The notes under the pieces were generated by a model. That model did not search any database. It was not told the DNA's origin and saw only the letters and a list, made by a program, of their open reading frames with translations. From JBOFLG01 sp051657745 (GTDB lineage: Bacteria; Actinomycetota; Actinomycetes; Actinomycetales; Dermatophilaceae), in the NCBI GenBank assembly GCA_051657745.1, contig JBOFLG010000128.1, positions 1-40,044 on the forward strand: 40,044 nt of DNA, read 5' to 3'. Positions 17,580-25,888 of this stretch are shown here, piece by piece. The stretch's first letter is position 1. Every line of letters begins with the position of its first letter. A program made the position numbers and the translations under genes.

Positions 17580-18053
17580 ATGGGCCACGGTGCATCGACC
17601 AGTCGCGGGGCCTTCGCGTGGGTGTCGGCCACCGGCGCAGCCGACGACCTGCTCGTCGACGACACGTCGTGTCCGTGTGGGGGCGCTCCGGAGGGTGCGT
17701 TGCTCGGCACCTGCTGTGGCCCAGTGGTACGCGGTGAGCAGCACCCGGCCACCGCTGAGCAGTTGATGCGTTCGCGGTACACCGCCTATGCGGTGGCCGA
17801 CGGTCACCACCTGTATCGCACCTGGCATCCGCGGACTCGGCCTGACATCGTCGAGCCCGAGGTGTGGGTGCACTGGGTAGGCCTGGACATCGCCGAGGTC
17901 GTCGATGGTGGCGCCAACGACGAGACCGGCGTCATCGAGTTCCGCGCCCACTGGGAGTCCGGCGAGGGCGTGACCCGGCAGCATGGCGAGTTGCACGAGC
18001 GGAGCCGTTTCGAGCGCCGCGCGGGCCGCTGGTTCTACCTCGCCCCGGACTGA
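17580..18053 (+). CDS. YchJ/UPF0225-family SEC-C motif protein
   Basis: A 157-aa protein from ATG 17580 (an upstream extension of the frame lies in the promoter region). It has the SEC-C-like zinc cluster CPCGGAPEGALLGTCCGPVV (residues about 34-53) and the family core LMRSRYTAYAVADGHHLYRTW, then FEAHWES-type FRAHWESGEG. YchJ proteins are small, about 150 aa, and have an NTF2-like fold; the role is unknown. There is no sign of membrane targeting. It stands alone between divergent or convergent genes, its stop 10 nt from the stop of the facing gene. Confidence 0.88.
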   Translation: MGHGASTSRGAFAWVSATGAADDLLVDDTSCPCGGAPEGALLGTCCGPVVRGEQHPATAEQLMRSRYTAYAVADGHHLYRTWHPRTRPDIVEPEVWVHWVGLDIAEVVDGGANDETGVIEFRAHWESGEGVTRQHGELHERSRFERRAGRWFYLAPD

Positions 18054-18063
18054 CCCGCAGGCG

Positions 18064-18627
18064 TCACTCGCACCAGCCGCCGGAGCCGTCGACCCTTGCG
18101 GACAGTTGCACCGAGTACCGCCCAGGCCCACCCTCCTCGACGACCTCGAGATCGACCGCACGACCGTCGATTGCGGAGGTCCAACAGGTCGCCGAGCCGG
18201 ATGACGCGGGCACCTCTTCCAGCGCGAGGCCTGGCGCGGGCGTCCAGCCCCGCTCGGGGAGCTCGTTGCGATAGAAATCGAGCACCGCCTCGGTGCCGAC
18301 GGCACGGCGGAGGTGATCCTGGGCGGCGTTCGGTACGTCGCCGTCATCCTCGCAGGAGGTCGATGGCGCGCCCGACGGCTCGGTACCCGCAGGTGCGAGC
18401 TGGAGTAGTTCGGAGGCGGCCAAGTCGTCGGCGAGTGCGTAGTCGTCGCCGCGGCACCCGTAGAACGCCACGAACCAGACGACCGGGACCGTGATCGGCG
18501 CAGTCAGCACGACCAGGGCCGCGACGATGACGGCGACCCACCGACGCGGCATCGGGCCGGTTCCCATCGAGCCCGAGCCGTACGGGTTGGGGTCGTGCCC
18601 GTCGGGTAGAGGCGGTGCGGTGTGCAC
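18064..18627 (-). CDS. Small membrane-anchored protein, function unknown
   Basis: A 187-aa protein from GTG 18627, 24 nt after the lipoprotein stop; the frame runs on upstream into that gene but there it is a shadow. Residues 30-60 are one membrane helix (VAVIVAALVVLTAPITVPVV) after a Pro/Gly-rich cytoplasmic head. The outside part is acidic with four Cys (YGCRGDDY, STSCEDDGD, ATCWTS, GGWCE) and a helical segment DFYRNELPERGW. It has no recognised catalytic site. It is probably co-transcribed with the lipoprotein, suggesting a shared envelope role. A later ATG in the same frame could be the true start. Confidence 0.72.
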   Translation of the reverse strand: MHTAPPLPDGHDPNPYGSGSMGTGPMPRRWVAVIVAALVVLTAPITVPVVWFVAFYGCRGDDYALADDLAASELLQLAPAGTEPSGAPSTSCEDDGDVPNAAQDHLRRAVGTEAVLDFYRNELPERGWTPAPGLALEEVPASSGSATCWTSAIDGRAVDLEVVEEGGPGRYSVQLSARVDGSGGWCE

Positions 18628-18650
18628 CGGCGCACGGTAGCCCGGGCCGG

Positions 18651-20174
18651 CTACTGGTACGAGACGAACCAGGGAACCGGGCGCACCCCGGCCGCGGTCT
18701 GTTCGGGGCTCAGCACCGGGGTGTCCTCGTCCTCGAAGTTCTTCCAGCCGAGCCACGTTCCGGCCGGCAGACCCGCACGCAGCCGCGCCCAGGTGCTCTG
18801 CTTGTCGCCCTGTGACCCCTGGCCGTCGGCATGGACCAGCCACTGCACCTGGTCGAGCGTGGTGTCCAGGCGGGCCCGATCGCGCACCATCGACAGCCGG
18901 AACTGGTGCAGGATCAGCACCTTCGGGGGCAGATCGCGAGCGCGAACCAGCGCATCGAGCCAGGCCCCGACCGCGTTGACCTCGTCGATGCCGACCGAGC
19001 CAATCTGTGTCAGGTGCCGCTGCCCGGGAGCCAGGCGCCACTCGGGGTCGAGCGCCAGCCCGACTCCGGGGCGGCGCAACAACTCCTCGTAGGCCGCGGC
19101 CTGGGTGCGGAAGTCGGTGCGCCCCGGCTGCAGGTCCAGCACCACGTACACCCCGGCGCGCTCGGCGGCATCCACCCACGGGCGCAGCACCTCGATCGGG
19201 GTGCGCCGCGAGTAACTGCCGTCGCGCTGGGCTGCGCCGGTGGCCACCGTGGCGATCAACTCGAAGGCCGGCACCACCGGCTGGCCCAGCGCGGCCGCGT
19301 ACCGGGCGGCCAGAGCCCGGGCGCGGAGCACCGCGGCATCCGGCCCCTGTTCGCCGAGCATGCCGAGCGCCGCGGTCTCCGGATGCCCGTAGAGCGCGAC
19401 CATCCGCCGGGTCGGGAACGGCAGCAAGCCGCCGCCGGGGAGGTCGGGAGCCCGGCGGCTGGTGCGCACCCGCTGCGCGAAGTGCGCACCTGGCCCGAGG
19501 TCGCCGAGCCCGGCGACGGGTGTCTCGGATGACGAGCGCAGCGCCGTGCGTAGATTCGGGTCGGCGCGGATGTCGGCGCTGTCGGTCACCACCCGGGTCG
19601 TGCCGGTCGCGGCGAGGGTTGCCTCGATGACGGCAGGCACCCTGGCGCCGCGCCGCACCACCAGCACCGGTCCATGGGCGGGGCGGGTAGGTGGCAGCCC
19701 CGCGAGACGGTCCGCATCGGTGCTGTCGACCAGCTCACGGTTGCCCAGGTCGCCCAGGCTGGCCGGAGTGCTCCGGCCGGATGCCGCCGCGACCACGGTG
19801 CGCACGCCCAACCGGTCGAGCTCGGGCCGCAGCTGCGGCCCGGCGACGAGCAGCGGGATGCCGAGCCGGGTCGCCACCGGGGCCGCTTGTGACACCGCCG
19901 GCGGGTCGGGAGCACACACCACGACGGCGGTGGCGGAGGCCAGCAGCGCCCGAGTCAGCGCCACGCTGGGCTCGAGCGTCTCGTCGACCTGGGTCGCCGC
20001 CGACGCGAGGACCAGGTGATGGTCGGGTGAGCCGCCGAGGTCGGGCTCGCTGGGGCCGCGAGACCTGGCGGACTGGTCGTCATCACCGGAACAGGCGGTC
20101 AGGGTCGCGGTGGTTGCGGTGAGCAGGCCAGCAGCCAGCAGCTCACGCCGCCCGGGGCTTTCTCGCACGCACAT
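18651..20174 (-). CDS. Large secreted lipoprotein with CWB2-like region
   Basis: A 507-aa protein from ATG 20174 (GAGGAG upstream); the frame upstream is not supported. Residues 9-10 RR and a hydrophobic stretch lead to the lipobox LTAC at 25-28, so Cys28 is the likely lipid anchor; RR suggests possible Tat export. The middle part AAPVATRLGIPLLVAGPQLR and PELDRLGVRTVVA, with DRLAGL, resembles a cell-wall-binding repeat 2 unit. The C-terminal third has barrel-like strands (VYVVLDLQPG, GVGLALDPEW, PKVLILHQF, TWLGWKNFEDED) as in TIM-barrel hydrolases. No catalytic pair is certain. Such proteins are surface lipoproteins of unknown role in actinomycetes. Confidence 0.8.
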   Translation of the reverse strand: MCVRESPGRRELLAAGLLTATTATLTACSGDDDQSARSRGPSEPDLGGSPDHHLVLASAATQVDETLEPSVALTRALLASATAVVVCAPDPPAVSQAAPVATRLGIPLLVAGPQLRPELDRLGVRTVVAAASGRSTPASLGDLGNRELVDSTDADRLAGLPPTRPAHGPVLVVRRGARVPAVIEATLAATGTTRVVTDSADIRADPNLRTALRSSSETPVAGLGDLGPGAHFAQRVRTSRRAPDLPGGGLLPFPTRRMVALYGHPETAALGMLGEQGPDAAVLRARALAARYAAALGQPVVPAFELIATVATGAAQRDGSYSRRTPIEVLRPWVDAAERAGVYVVLDLQPGRTDFRTQAAAYEELLRRPGVGLALDPEWRLAPGQRHLTQIGSVGIDEVNAVGAWLDALVRARDLPPKVLILHQFRLSMVRDRARLDTTLDQVQWLVHADGQGSQGDKQSTWARLRAGLPAGTWLGWKNFEDEDTPVLSPEQTAAGVRPVPWFVSYQ

Positions 20175-20285
20175 TCTCCTCGTTCGTCGGTCGCGCCCAC
20201 GGTCGCACGGCTCCGTCCTCGACGGCCAGCCTGGTGGTTCGCCGACTCTGAGTGAACGCGGTCGCGGGGCGGATGGCGCGCTTCG

Positions 20286-20291
20286 TAGACT
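20286..20291 (+). promoter_or_regulatory. Probable -10 element of aspS
   Basis: TAGACT matches the actinobacterial -10 (TANNNT) about 80 nt before the aspS start. The same word occurs before efp. No clear -35 is visible, and the region is shared with the divergent lipoprotein gene. Confidence 0.45.
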
Positions 20292-20371
20292 GAGCGGGCC
20301 GCAAACCGGCGCCGCCCGCGGGCGGCGCGCGAGCGGCATCCGCACCGTCTCCTCCTGACAAGGACTCACCT

Positions 20372-22159
20372 GTGCTCCGTACCCACGAGGCTGGCACCGT
20401 GCGTGCCGGTCACACCGGCCAGACCGTCACCCTCGCCGGCTGGGTGGCCCGGCGGCGAGACCACGGCGGGGTCGCGTTTGTCGACCTGCGGGACGCGAGC
20501 GGGGTGGTGCAGGTCGTCGCGCGAGACGCGGTGCTCGAGGCGGCGGCGCACGACTTGCGCAGCGAGTACGTGGTGCGGGTGACCGGCGAGGTCGCCGGGC
20601 GGGATGCGCACAACGTCAACCCGGACCTGCCCACCGGCGAGGTCGAGGTCGTGGCAACCGCGATCGAGGTGCTGAGCCCGAGTGCCGCGCTCCCGTTCCA
20701 GGTCGACGAACGGGTCACCGTCGGCGAGGAAGCCCGGCTCACGCATCGCTACCTCGACCTGCGCCGGCCCGGCCCGCGCTCGGCCGGACACGCGCTGCGG
20801 CTGCGCAGCACGGTCAACGCCGCGGCGCGAAAGGTGCTGGGGGAGCGCGACTTTGTCGAGATCGAGACGCCCACGCTCACTCGTTCGACCCCTGAGGGAG
20901 CCCGCGACTTCCTGGTGCCGGCGCGGCTCGCGCCCGGGTCGTGGTACGCCCTGCCGCAGAGCCCGCAGCTCTTCAAGCAGCTGCTGATGGTGGCCGGGAT
21001 GGAGCGCTACTACCAGCTCGCCCGCTGTTACCGCGACGAAGACTTCCGCGCCGACCGGCAGCCCGAGTTCACCCAGCTCGACATCGAGATGAGCTTCGTC
21101 GAGCAGGACGACGTGCTCGAACTCGGCGAGGCGATCGTGCGTGAGGTCTGGTCGCTGATCGGGGTCGACCTGCCCACCCCGTTCCCGCGGATGACGTACG
21201 CCGAGGCCATGCGGCGGTTCGGCACCGACAAGCCGGACCTGCGCTTCGGCACCGAACTCGTCGAGTGCACCGACTACTTCGCCGGCACCCCGTTCCGGGT
21301 GTTCCAGGCCGAGTACGTCGGTGCCGTCGTGATGCCCGGCGGAGCGAGTCAGCCGCGCCGGCACCTCGACGCCTGGCAGGAGTGGGCCAAGCAGCGCGGC
21401 GCTCGCGGCCTTGCCTACGTGCTCGTGCAGGACGACGGCACGCTCACCGGCCCGGTCGCGAAGAACCTTGCGGATGACGAGCTCGCCGGTCTGGCGGCGC
21501 ACGTCGGTGCCCAGCCGGGTGACTGTGTGTTCTTCGCCGCCGGCGGCGTGAAGACCTCGCGGGCGCTGCTCGGCGCGGCCCGGCTCGAGATCGGCCGGCG
21601 CTGCGAGTTGATCGACGAGTCGGCGTGGAACTTCCTCTGGGTGCTCGACGCGCCGCTGTTCGAGCCGGCCGGCGACGCGGTCGCCGCCGGCGATGTGGCG
21701 GTCGGCGGTGGTGCGTGGACGGCAGTGCACCACGCGTTCACCTCGCCGAAGGCCGAGTTCATCGACACCTTCGACGAGCGGCCCGGTGCGGCGTTGGCCT
21801 ACGCGTACGACATGGTGTGCAACGGCAACGAGCTCGGTGGCGGGTCGATCCGGATCCACCGCCGCGATGTGCAGGAGCGGGTGTTCGCGGTCATGGGGCT
21901 CTCCGCGGAGGATGCGCAGGAGAAGTTCGGGTTCCTGCTCGACGCGTTCCAGTACGGTGCCCCGCCGCACGGCGGCATCGCGTTCGGCTGGGACCGCGTG
22001 GTGATGCTGCTCGGCGGCTTCGACAGCATCCGCGACGTCATCGCCTTCCCGAAGTCCGGCGGCGGGTACGACCCGCTCACCGACGCCCCGGCCCCGATCA
22101 CCGCGCAGCAGCGCGCCGAAGCCGGCGTGGACGCGCCCCCCACGGCAGACGCCGGCTGA
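20372..22159 (+). CDS. aspS: Aspartyl-tRNA synthetase
   Basis: A 595-aa class IIb enzyme, GTG start with AAGGA upstream. The N-terminal OB-fold anticodon-binding domain (about 1-110: VTLAGWVARRRDHGGVAFVD) leads to the class II core. Motif 1 is IETPTLTRSTPEGARDF (about 170), motif 2 contains CYRDEDFRADRQPEFTQLDI (about 218-237), and motif 3 GGIAFGWDRVVMLL is near residue 530. A bacterial GAD insertion lies between motifs 2 and 3. It charges tRNA-Asp in the cytoplasm. It faces the convergent alpha/beta hydrolase gene across a long palindrome. Confidence 0.97.
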   Translation: MLRTHEAGTVRAGHTGQTVTLAGWVARRRDHGGVAFVDLRDASGVVQVVARDAVLEAAAHDLRSEYVVRVTGEVAGRDAHNVNPDLPTGEVEVVATAIEVLSPSAALPFQVDERVTVGEEARLTHRYLDLRRPGPRSAGHALRLRSTVNAAARKVLGERDFVEIETPTLTRSTPEGARDFLVPARLAPGSWYALPQSPQLFKQLLMVAGMERYYQLARCYRDEDFRADRQPEFTQLDIEMSFVEQDDVLELGEAIVREVWSLIGVDLPTPFPRMTYAEAMRRFGTDKPDLRFGTELVECTDYFAGTPFRVFQAEYVGAVVMPGGASQPRRHLDAWQEWAKQRGARGLAYVLVQDDGTLTGPVAKNLADDELAGLAAHVGAQPGDCVFFAAGGVKTSRALLGAARLEIGRRCELIDESAWNFLWVLDAPLFEPAGDAVAAGDVAVGGGAWTAVHHAFTSPKAEFIDTFDERPGAALAYAYDMVCNGNELGGGSIRIHRRDVQERVFAVMGLSAEDAQEKFGFLLDAFQYGAPPHGGIAFGWDRVVMLLGGFDSIRDVIAFPKSGGGYDPLTDAPAPITAQQRAEAGVDAPPTADAG

Positions 22160-22171
22160 CCGTCATCCGTG

Positions 22172-22241
22172 CCCTGCAAAATCGACCAATAGGGCGATTC
22201 TGCCGCCGCGCAGAATCGCCCTATTGGTCGATTTTGCAGGG
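22172..22241. terminator. 31-bp perfect palindrome, bidirectional terminator-like
   Basis: The arms 22172-22202 and 22211-22241 are perfect reverse complements (31 bp) with an 8-nt loop CCGCCGCG. It sits 12 nt after the aspS stop and about 31 nt from the stop of the convergent hydrolase, so it could end both transcripts. There is no T-tract, and the arms are markedly AT-richer than their surroundings. A protein-binding role or a repeat element is also possible. Confidence 0.85.
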
Positions 22242-22272
22242 TGGGCGCATCGCGGTGCGGGGCGAGGGCCGT

Positions 22273-23097
22273 TCAGCGGGAAAGGAACTCGACGAGCGCC
22301 GCGTTGACCTCGCCGGCGTGCGAGGTGGTGATGCCGTGCGGGCCGCCCTCGAGGAGCACCAGTTCACTGCCAGCGACCATGTCGTGGGTGCGCCGACCCG
22401 ACACCTCGAATGGCACCGTCGCATCGGAGTCGCCGTGCACCACCAGGGTTGGCACGGTGATCGAGGCAATGTCGGCGGTGAAGTCGGTGACCCAACTGCC
22501 GATGCACTCGACAGCGGCGTGCACGTCGGCCTGGTGGGCGAGGGCGAGCGCCTCCTGGCGCTGGCCCTCGGTGACCGTCACCTCCCCGCCGGCGCTGAAG
22601 AACCCGGTGAGAAACTGGTCGAAGAAGCCGGCCGGGTCGGCCCGTAGCCCGGCCTGCAGCAACGCCACCGTGCCGAGGTCGAGGCCACCGTCAGGGTGCG
22701 TCTCGTCCCTGAGCAGGCCCGGCGGGATGGCGGCCAGAAACGCAGCGGCGCGCACCCGCTCGGCGCCGCGGGTGCCGAGGTAGCGAGCCACCTCGCCGCC
22801 GCCCATGGAGAACCCGACCAGCGCCACGTCCCGCAGGTCGAGCGTGGTGAGCAGCGCGTCGAGGTCGCCGGTGAGGGTGTCGTAGTCGTAGCCGGATGCC
22901 GCCCCGGGCTTCGCCGAGCGCCCGAACCCGCGGCGGTCGTAGGCGATCACCCGCTGCCCGGCATCCGCAAGCGGTTGGGTCTGCCTCGACCAGGCCAGCC
23001 CGCTGAGCGGCCACCCGTGGATGAGCACCACCGGGCGCCCGTCGCCGCCGGTGTCGGTGTAGTGAATGTCGATGTCGCCGTTGCTGATCGTGGGCAT
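22273..23097 (-). CDS. Alpha/beta hydrolase, haloperoxidase/arylesterase-like
   Basis: A 274-aa protein from ATG 23097, with AAAGGA upstream; the open frame extends further but is not needed. The oxyanion turn is IHGWPLSGLAWSRQ (about 25-38). The nucleophile elbow is GFSMGGGEVARYLG (Ser about 95), the acid is in VHGDSDATVPFE (Asp about 225), and the base is in GGPHGITTSHAGEVN (His about 253). It matches the family of nonheme haloperoxidases and esterases (about 275 aa). The substrate is unknown. It stands alone and convergent with aspS. Confidence 0.92.
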   Translation of the reverse strand: MPTISNGDIDIHYTDTGGDGRPVVLIHGWPLSGLAWSRQTQPLADAGQRVIAYDRRGFGRSAKPGAASGYDYDTLTGDLDALLTTLDLRDVALVGFSMGGGEVARYLGTRGAERVRAAAFLAAIPPGLLRDETHPDGGLDLGTVALLQAGLRADPAGFFDQFLTGFFSAGGEVTVTEGQRQEALALAHQADVHAAVECIGSWVTDFTADIASITVPTLVVHGDSDATVPFEVSGRRTHDMVAGSELVLLEGGPHGITTSHAGEVNAALVEFLSR

Positions 23098-23138
23098 CGG
23101 GCTGTCCTTTCGTGGGGCGGATCGCGGTATCGCCCACC

Positions 23139-23560
23139 CTACGAGCGGTGCGGTCGGGCCGCCCGGTGCGCGGGGGTGGCGGGGATCGGCGCAGCACACC
23201 ACTCGGTGCGCCACTCCATCCCGGTCGTGTACCCGAGACGGCGATACAGCCGACGGGCGACCGTGTTGTCAGCGGGCGCGGGTCCACATCCAGTCCCAGT
23301 CGCCGCTGCGGCTCGGGTCGCAGGGAAGGTGCGGACGAACGGTACGGAAACTCTCCCGGGGCGCGCTGACGTGTCGGATTGCACTGCGGCGCAGCCACGT
23401 CCGAACCCGCCGGCGCCGAAGGAGAGTCCCGAAAGCGGCGCTGTTGCCGGGCAGGCCAACGCCGGGAGCGCCCTGGTTCGACGCCCGGGGAACCACCAAT
23501 TCGCCGACCCAGCACCGAGATCGTGGCCGGGGCGAGCAGCCTCTGCACCGGTCAGTGCTC
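23139..23560 (-). pseudogene. GNAT acetyltransferase, degenerate
   Basis: The C-terminal GNAT signature DNTVARRLYRRLGYTTGMEW is intact in one frame near 23190-23250. The preceding strand, SGDWDWMWTRA, continues in another frame near 23270-23300, and further upstream VGELVVPRAS resembles the acetyl-CoA binding region. At least one frameshift lies between, and no single open frame joins them. The start is uncertain. It appears to be a lost N-acetyltransferase gene beside the alpha/beta hydrolase. Confidence 0.62.
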
Positions 23561-23731
23561 CCACGCGCTCGGTCCCGGACGTTTCGCCAGGACCCGCTCC
23601 ACCAGGTGCCTTGTCGGCTCGTCCCTCCACCTGCCAGGGTGGTCGACATGCCCGCGACGTGAGACCGCCCAGCCCGCTCGGCCGACGAGCGTACCCAGCT
23701 GCTCGGCTGGTTCGACCTTCAGCGCGGCATC

Positions 23732-24169
23732 GTGCGGTACAAGTGCGAGGGGCTCTCGGATGACGCCGCGCACCGGTCCGTGCTGCCGGGCTCACCGCTG
23801 ATGACGCCGGCCGGAATCCTCGCGCACCTGCGCTGGGCCGAGGAGCTGTGGTTCCGCGAGGTGCTGCTCGGTGAGCCTGGCACCGGGCGCGGGTTCGGGC
23901 CGGAGGCGAAGTCGGTCGAGGACTACGAGTTCCGGGTCGACGGCGTGCCGCTCGCCGCGCTGCTCGCCGAGTACCAGGAGGAGTGCGCGCGGTCGGACGC
24001 CGTGATCGCGGCGTGCAGTCTCGACGACCTGGGCAGCACGGCATTGCACTCGGTGGGCGACGCCAGCCTGCGCTGGATGCTGCTGCACATGCTCGAGGAG
24101 ACCGCTCGTCACGCCGGTCATCTCGACCTTGTGCGCGAGATGCTTGACGGCGAGACCGGCTACTACTGA
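23732..24169 (+). CDS. DinB/DUF664-family protein, 5' end interrupted
   Basis: A 145-aa reading frame from GTG 23732. It is a DinB-like four-helix protein: LMTPAGILAHLRWAEELWFR with His (HLRW), MLLHMLEETARHAGHLDLVR with the other His ligands of the metal site. The usual N-terminus ADERTQLLGWFDLQRGIV lies in the same frame upstream (23681-23731). ATG 23648, after AGGGTGG, would start it as MPAT, but TGA at 23660-23662 interrupts. Starting at GTG 23732 loses the first helix. Members may bind thiol cofactors; function is unknown. Either the gene is a recent nonsense mutant or it uses the internal start. Confidence 0.7.
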   Translation: MRYKCEGLSDDAAHRSVLPGSPLMTPAGILAHLRWAEELWFREVLLGEPGTGRGFGPEAKSVEDYEFRVDGVPLAALLAEYQEECARSDAVIAACSLDDLGSTALHSVGDASLRWMLLHMLEETARHAGHLDLVREMLDGETGYY

Positions 24170-24271
24170 GCCCGACTCGGCTCGCGCGAGGCTTCTCTCA
24201 GGGTGACTCGTCGAGGTGGCACGGCACGCCAGCGACATCGGCACCGACTCGGGAGAGTCCGTACCGCTGGT

Positions 24272-24284
24272 TAGGCTCCGGACG
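24272..24284 (+). promoter_or_regulatory. Leaderless promoter of rarA (-10 TAGGCT)
   Basis: TAGGCT (24272-24277) lies 6 nt before the GTG start of rarA, the spacing of an actinobacterial -10 and a transcription start at the first codon. There is no Shine-Dalgarno-like sequence before the gene. Confidence 0.6.
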
Positions 24285-25771
24285 TGACCCAGGATGGGAC
24301 CGATCTCTTCGGCGCGGCGGCCCAGCGGCGCGCCGAAGTTGGCGGCAGAACTCTCCAGGAGGGTCCAGGTGCCGCCGGGTCGGCATCCGGCCCGCGTCCG
24401 GACGGTGCGCCGGCGTCATCCGGAGTGGTGCCACCGCTCGCGGTGCGGATGCGACCGCGCTCCCTGGCCGAGGTGCGCGGCCAGGCCGAGGTGCTGCGGC
24501 CGGGCAGCCCGCTGCGGCGGCTTATCGAGGGCCACGGCGGTGCGGCCGGTCCGTTGTCGGCGATCATCTCCGGCCCGCCCGGCACCGGCAAGACCACCCT
24601 CGCGCACCTCGTCGCCACTGCTGCCGATCGCGAGTTCGTCGAGCTGTCGGCAGTCACCGCCGGAGTCAAGGACGTGCGCGCCGTCATGCAGTCGGCGGCC
24701 CGTGCCCGCGACCTCTACGGCCGGCAGACCGTGCTCTTCCTCGACGAGATCCACCGGTTCAGCAAGGCTCAGCAGGATGCCCTGCTCCCCGGTGTTGAGA
24801 ACCGCCTCGTCGTGCTCGTCGCGGCGACGACCGAGAACCCGAGCTTCTCGGTGATCGCGCCACTGCTCTCGCGGTCGGTCTTGGTCACCCTGACCCCGTT
24901 GGATGACGACGAGCTCGCCGCGGTCGTCACCGCCGCGGTCGCCGACGAGCGCGGCCTCGCCGGCGCCTACACGCTCGCGGATGACGCTCTCGCCCACCTG
25001 GTGCGGATGGCGAGCGGCGACGCCCGCCGGTCACTCACCGTCCTTGAGGCGGCCGCCGGGGTGGCCGACGACGCGATCGCGCCCGGCGCCGAGCGCCCGC
25101 ATCCGCTCACGGTCACCCTCGCGCACGCCGAGCAGGCGATGGCGCACGCTGCGGTGCGCTACGACCGCACCGGCGACCAGCACTACGACGTGGCCTCGGC
25201 CTTGATCAAGAGCATGCGCGGCTCCGACGTCGACGCCGCGTTGCACTACCTCGCCCGGATGCTCGAAGCCGGTGAGGATCCGCGCTTCATCGCCCGGCGG
25301 GTCGTCATCGCCGCCTCCGAGGATGTCGGCATGGCCGACCCCACTGCGCTGCACACGGCCGTGGCGGCGATGCACGCGGTTGCCCAGATCGGGATGCCGG
25401 AGGCGCGGATCATCCTGGCCCAGGCGGTGGTGCACACCGCGCTCGCGCCGAAGTCGAACGCCGCGTACATGGGGATCAACGACGCGATCGCTGACGTGCG
25501 CGCCGGGAAGGGCGGCCCGGTGCCGATCCACCTGCGCGGCAGCGGGTACGGCGCGGCCGGACGGGTCGCGGAGGCGGCGGCCCAGGCGGCCGGGCGCGAC
25601 TCGGTACCCCGGTACCGGTACGCCCACGACGAACCCGACGGCGTGGCCCGGCAGCAGTACCTTCCCGACGACCTGCACGGCCACACCGACTACTACCGCC
25701 CCACCGACCGTGGCTTCGAGGCGCGCTTGCGCGAGCGGTGGCTCTGGCTGAGGGAGCGGCTGGGCCGCTGA
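24284..25771 (+). CDS. rarA: Replication-associated recombination protein RarA (AAA+ ATPase)
   Basis: A 495-aa AAA+ clamp-loader-like ATPase acting at stalled replication forks. Walker A is GPPGTGKTT (97-105) and Walker B is VLFLDEIHRFSKAQQDALLP (about 149-168); sensor 1 is AATTENPSFSV. The C-terminal MgsA-like domain has SALIKSMRGSDVDAALHYLA and RRVVIAASEDVGMADP. A variable Gly/Ala/Pro stretch fills residues 20-50. It lies downstream of aspS and upstream of alaS, as in other actinomycetes. The upstream -10 suggests leaderless expression. Confidence 0.95.
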   Translation: MTQDGTDLFGAAAQRRAEVGGRTLQEGPGAAGSASGPRPDGAPASSGVVPPLAVRMRPRSLAEVRGQAEVLRPGSPLRRLIEGHGGAAGPLSAIISGPPGTGKTTLAHLVATAADREFVELSAVTAGVKDVRAVMQSAARARDLYGRQTVLFLDEIHRFSKAQQDALLPGVENRLVVLVAATTENPSFSVIAPLLSRSVLVTLTPLDDDELAAVVTAAVADERGLAGAYTLADDALAHLVRMASGDARRSLTVLEAAAGVADDAIAPGAERPHPLTVTLAHAEQAMAHAAVRYDRTGDQHYDVASALIKSMRGSDVDAALHYLARMLEAGEDPRFIARRVVIAASEDVGMADPTALHTAVAAMHAVAQIGMPEARIILAQAVVHTALAPKSNAAYMGINDAIADVRAGKGGPVPIHLRGSGYGAAGRVAEAAAQAAGRDSVPRYRYAHDEPDGVARQQYLPDDLHGHTDYYRPTDRGFEARLRERWLWLRERLGR

Positions 25772-25888
25772 ACCGCTCCGAGAACGGCTGGGCCGAACGC
25801 ACGTGTCTCGGCCAGCACGCCCGCAGGAGGGTCGAGCCCGGTCGAGGGCTACGGCGTCGCGTGGGCTGACGCCGGCGGCGATGTGCAC

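Noticed and set aside
23139..24044. A single 301-aa minus-strand gene
   Set aside because: Its first two thirds are the shadow of the DinB gene and low-complexity Arg/Pro; only the GNAT end is meaningful.
25753..25779. Possible terminator after rarA
   Set aside because: Only a 7-bp stem with a 13-nt loop and no T-tract, overlapping the stop codon.
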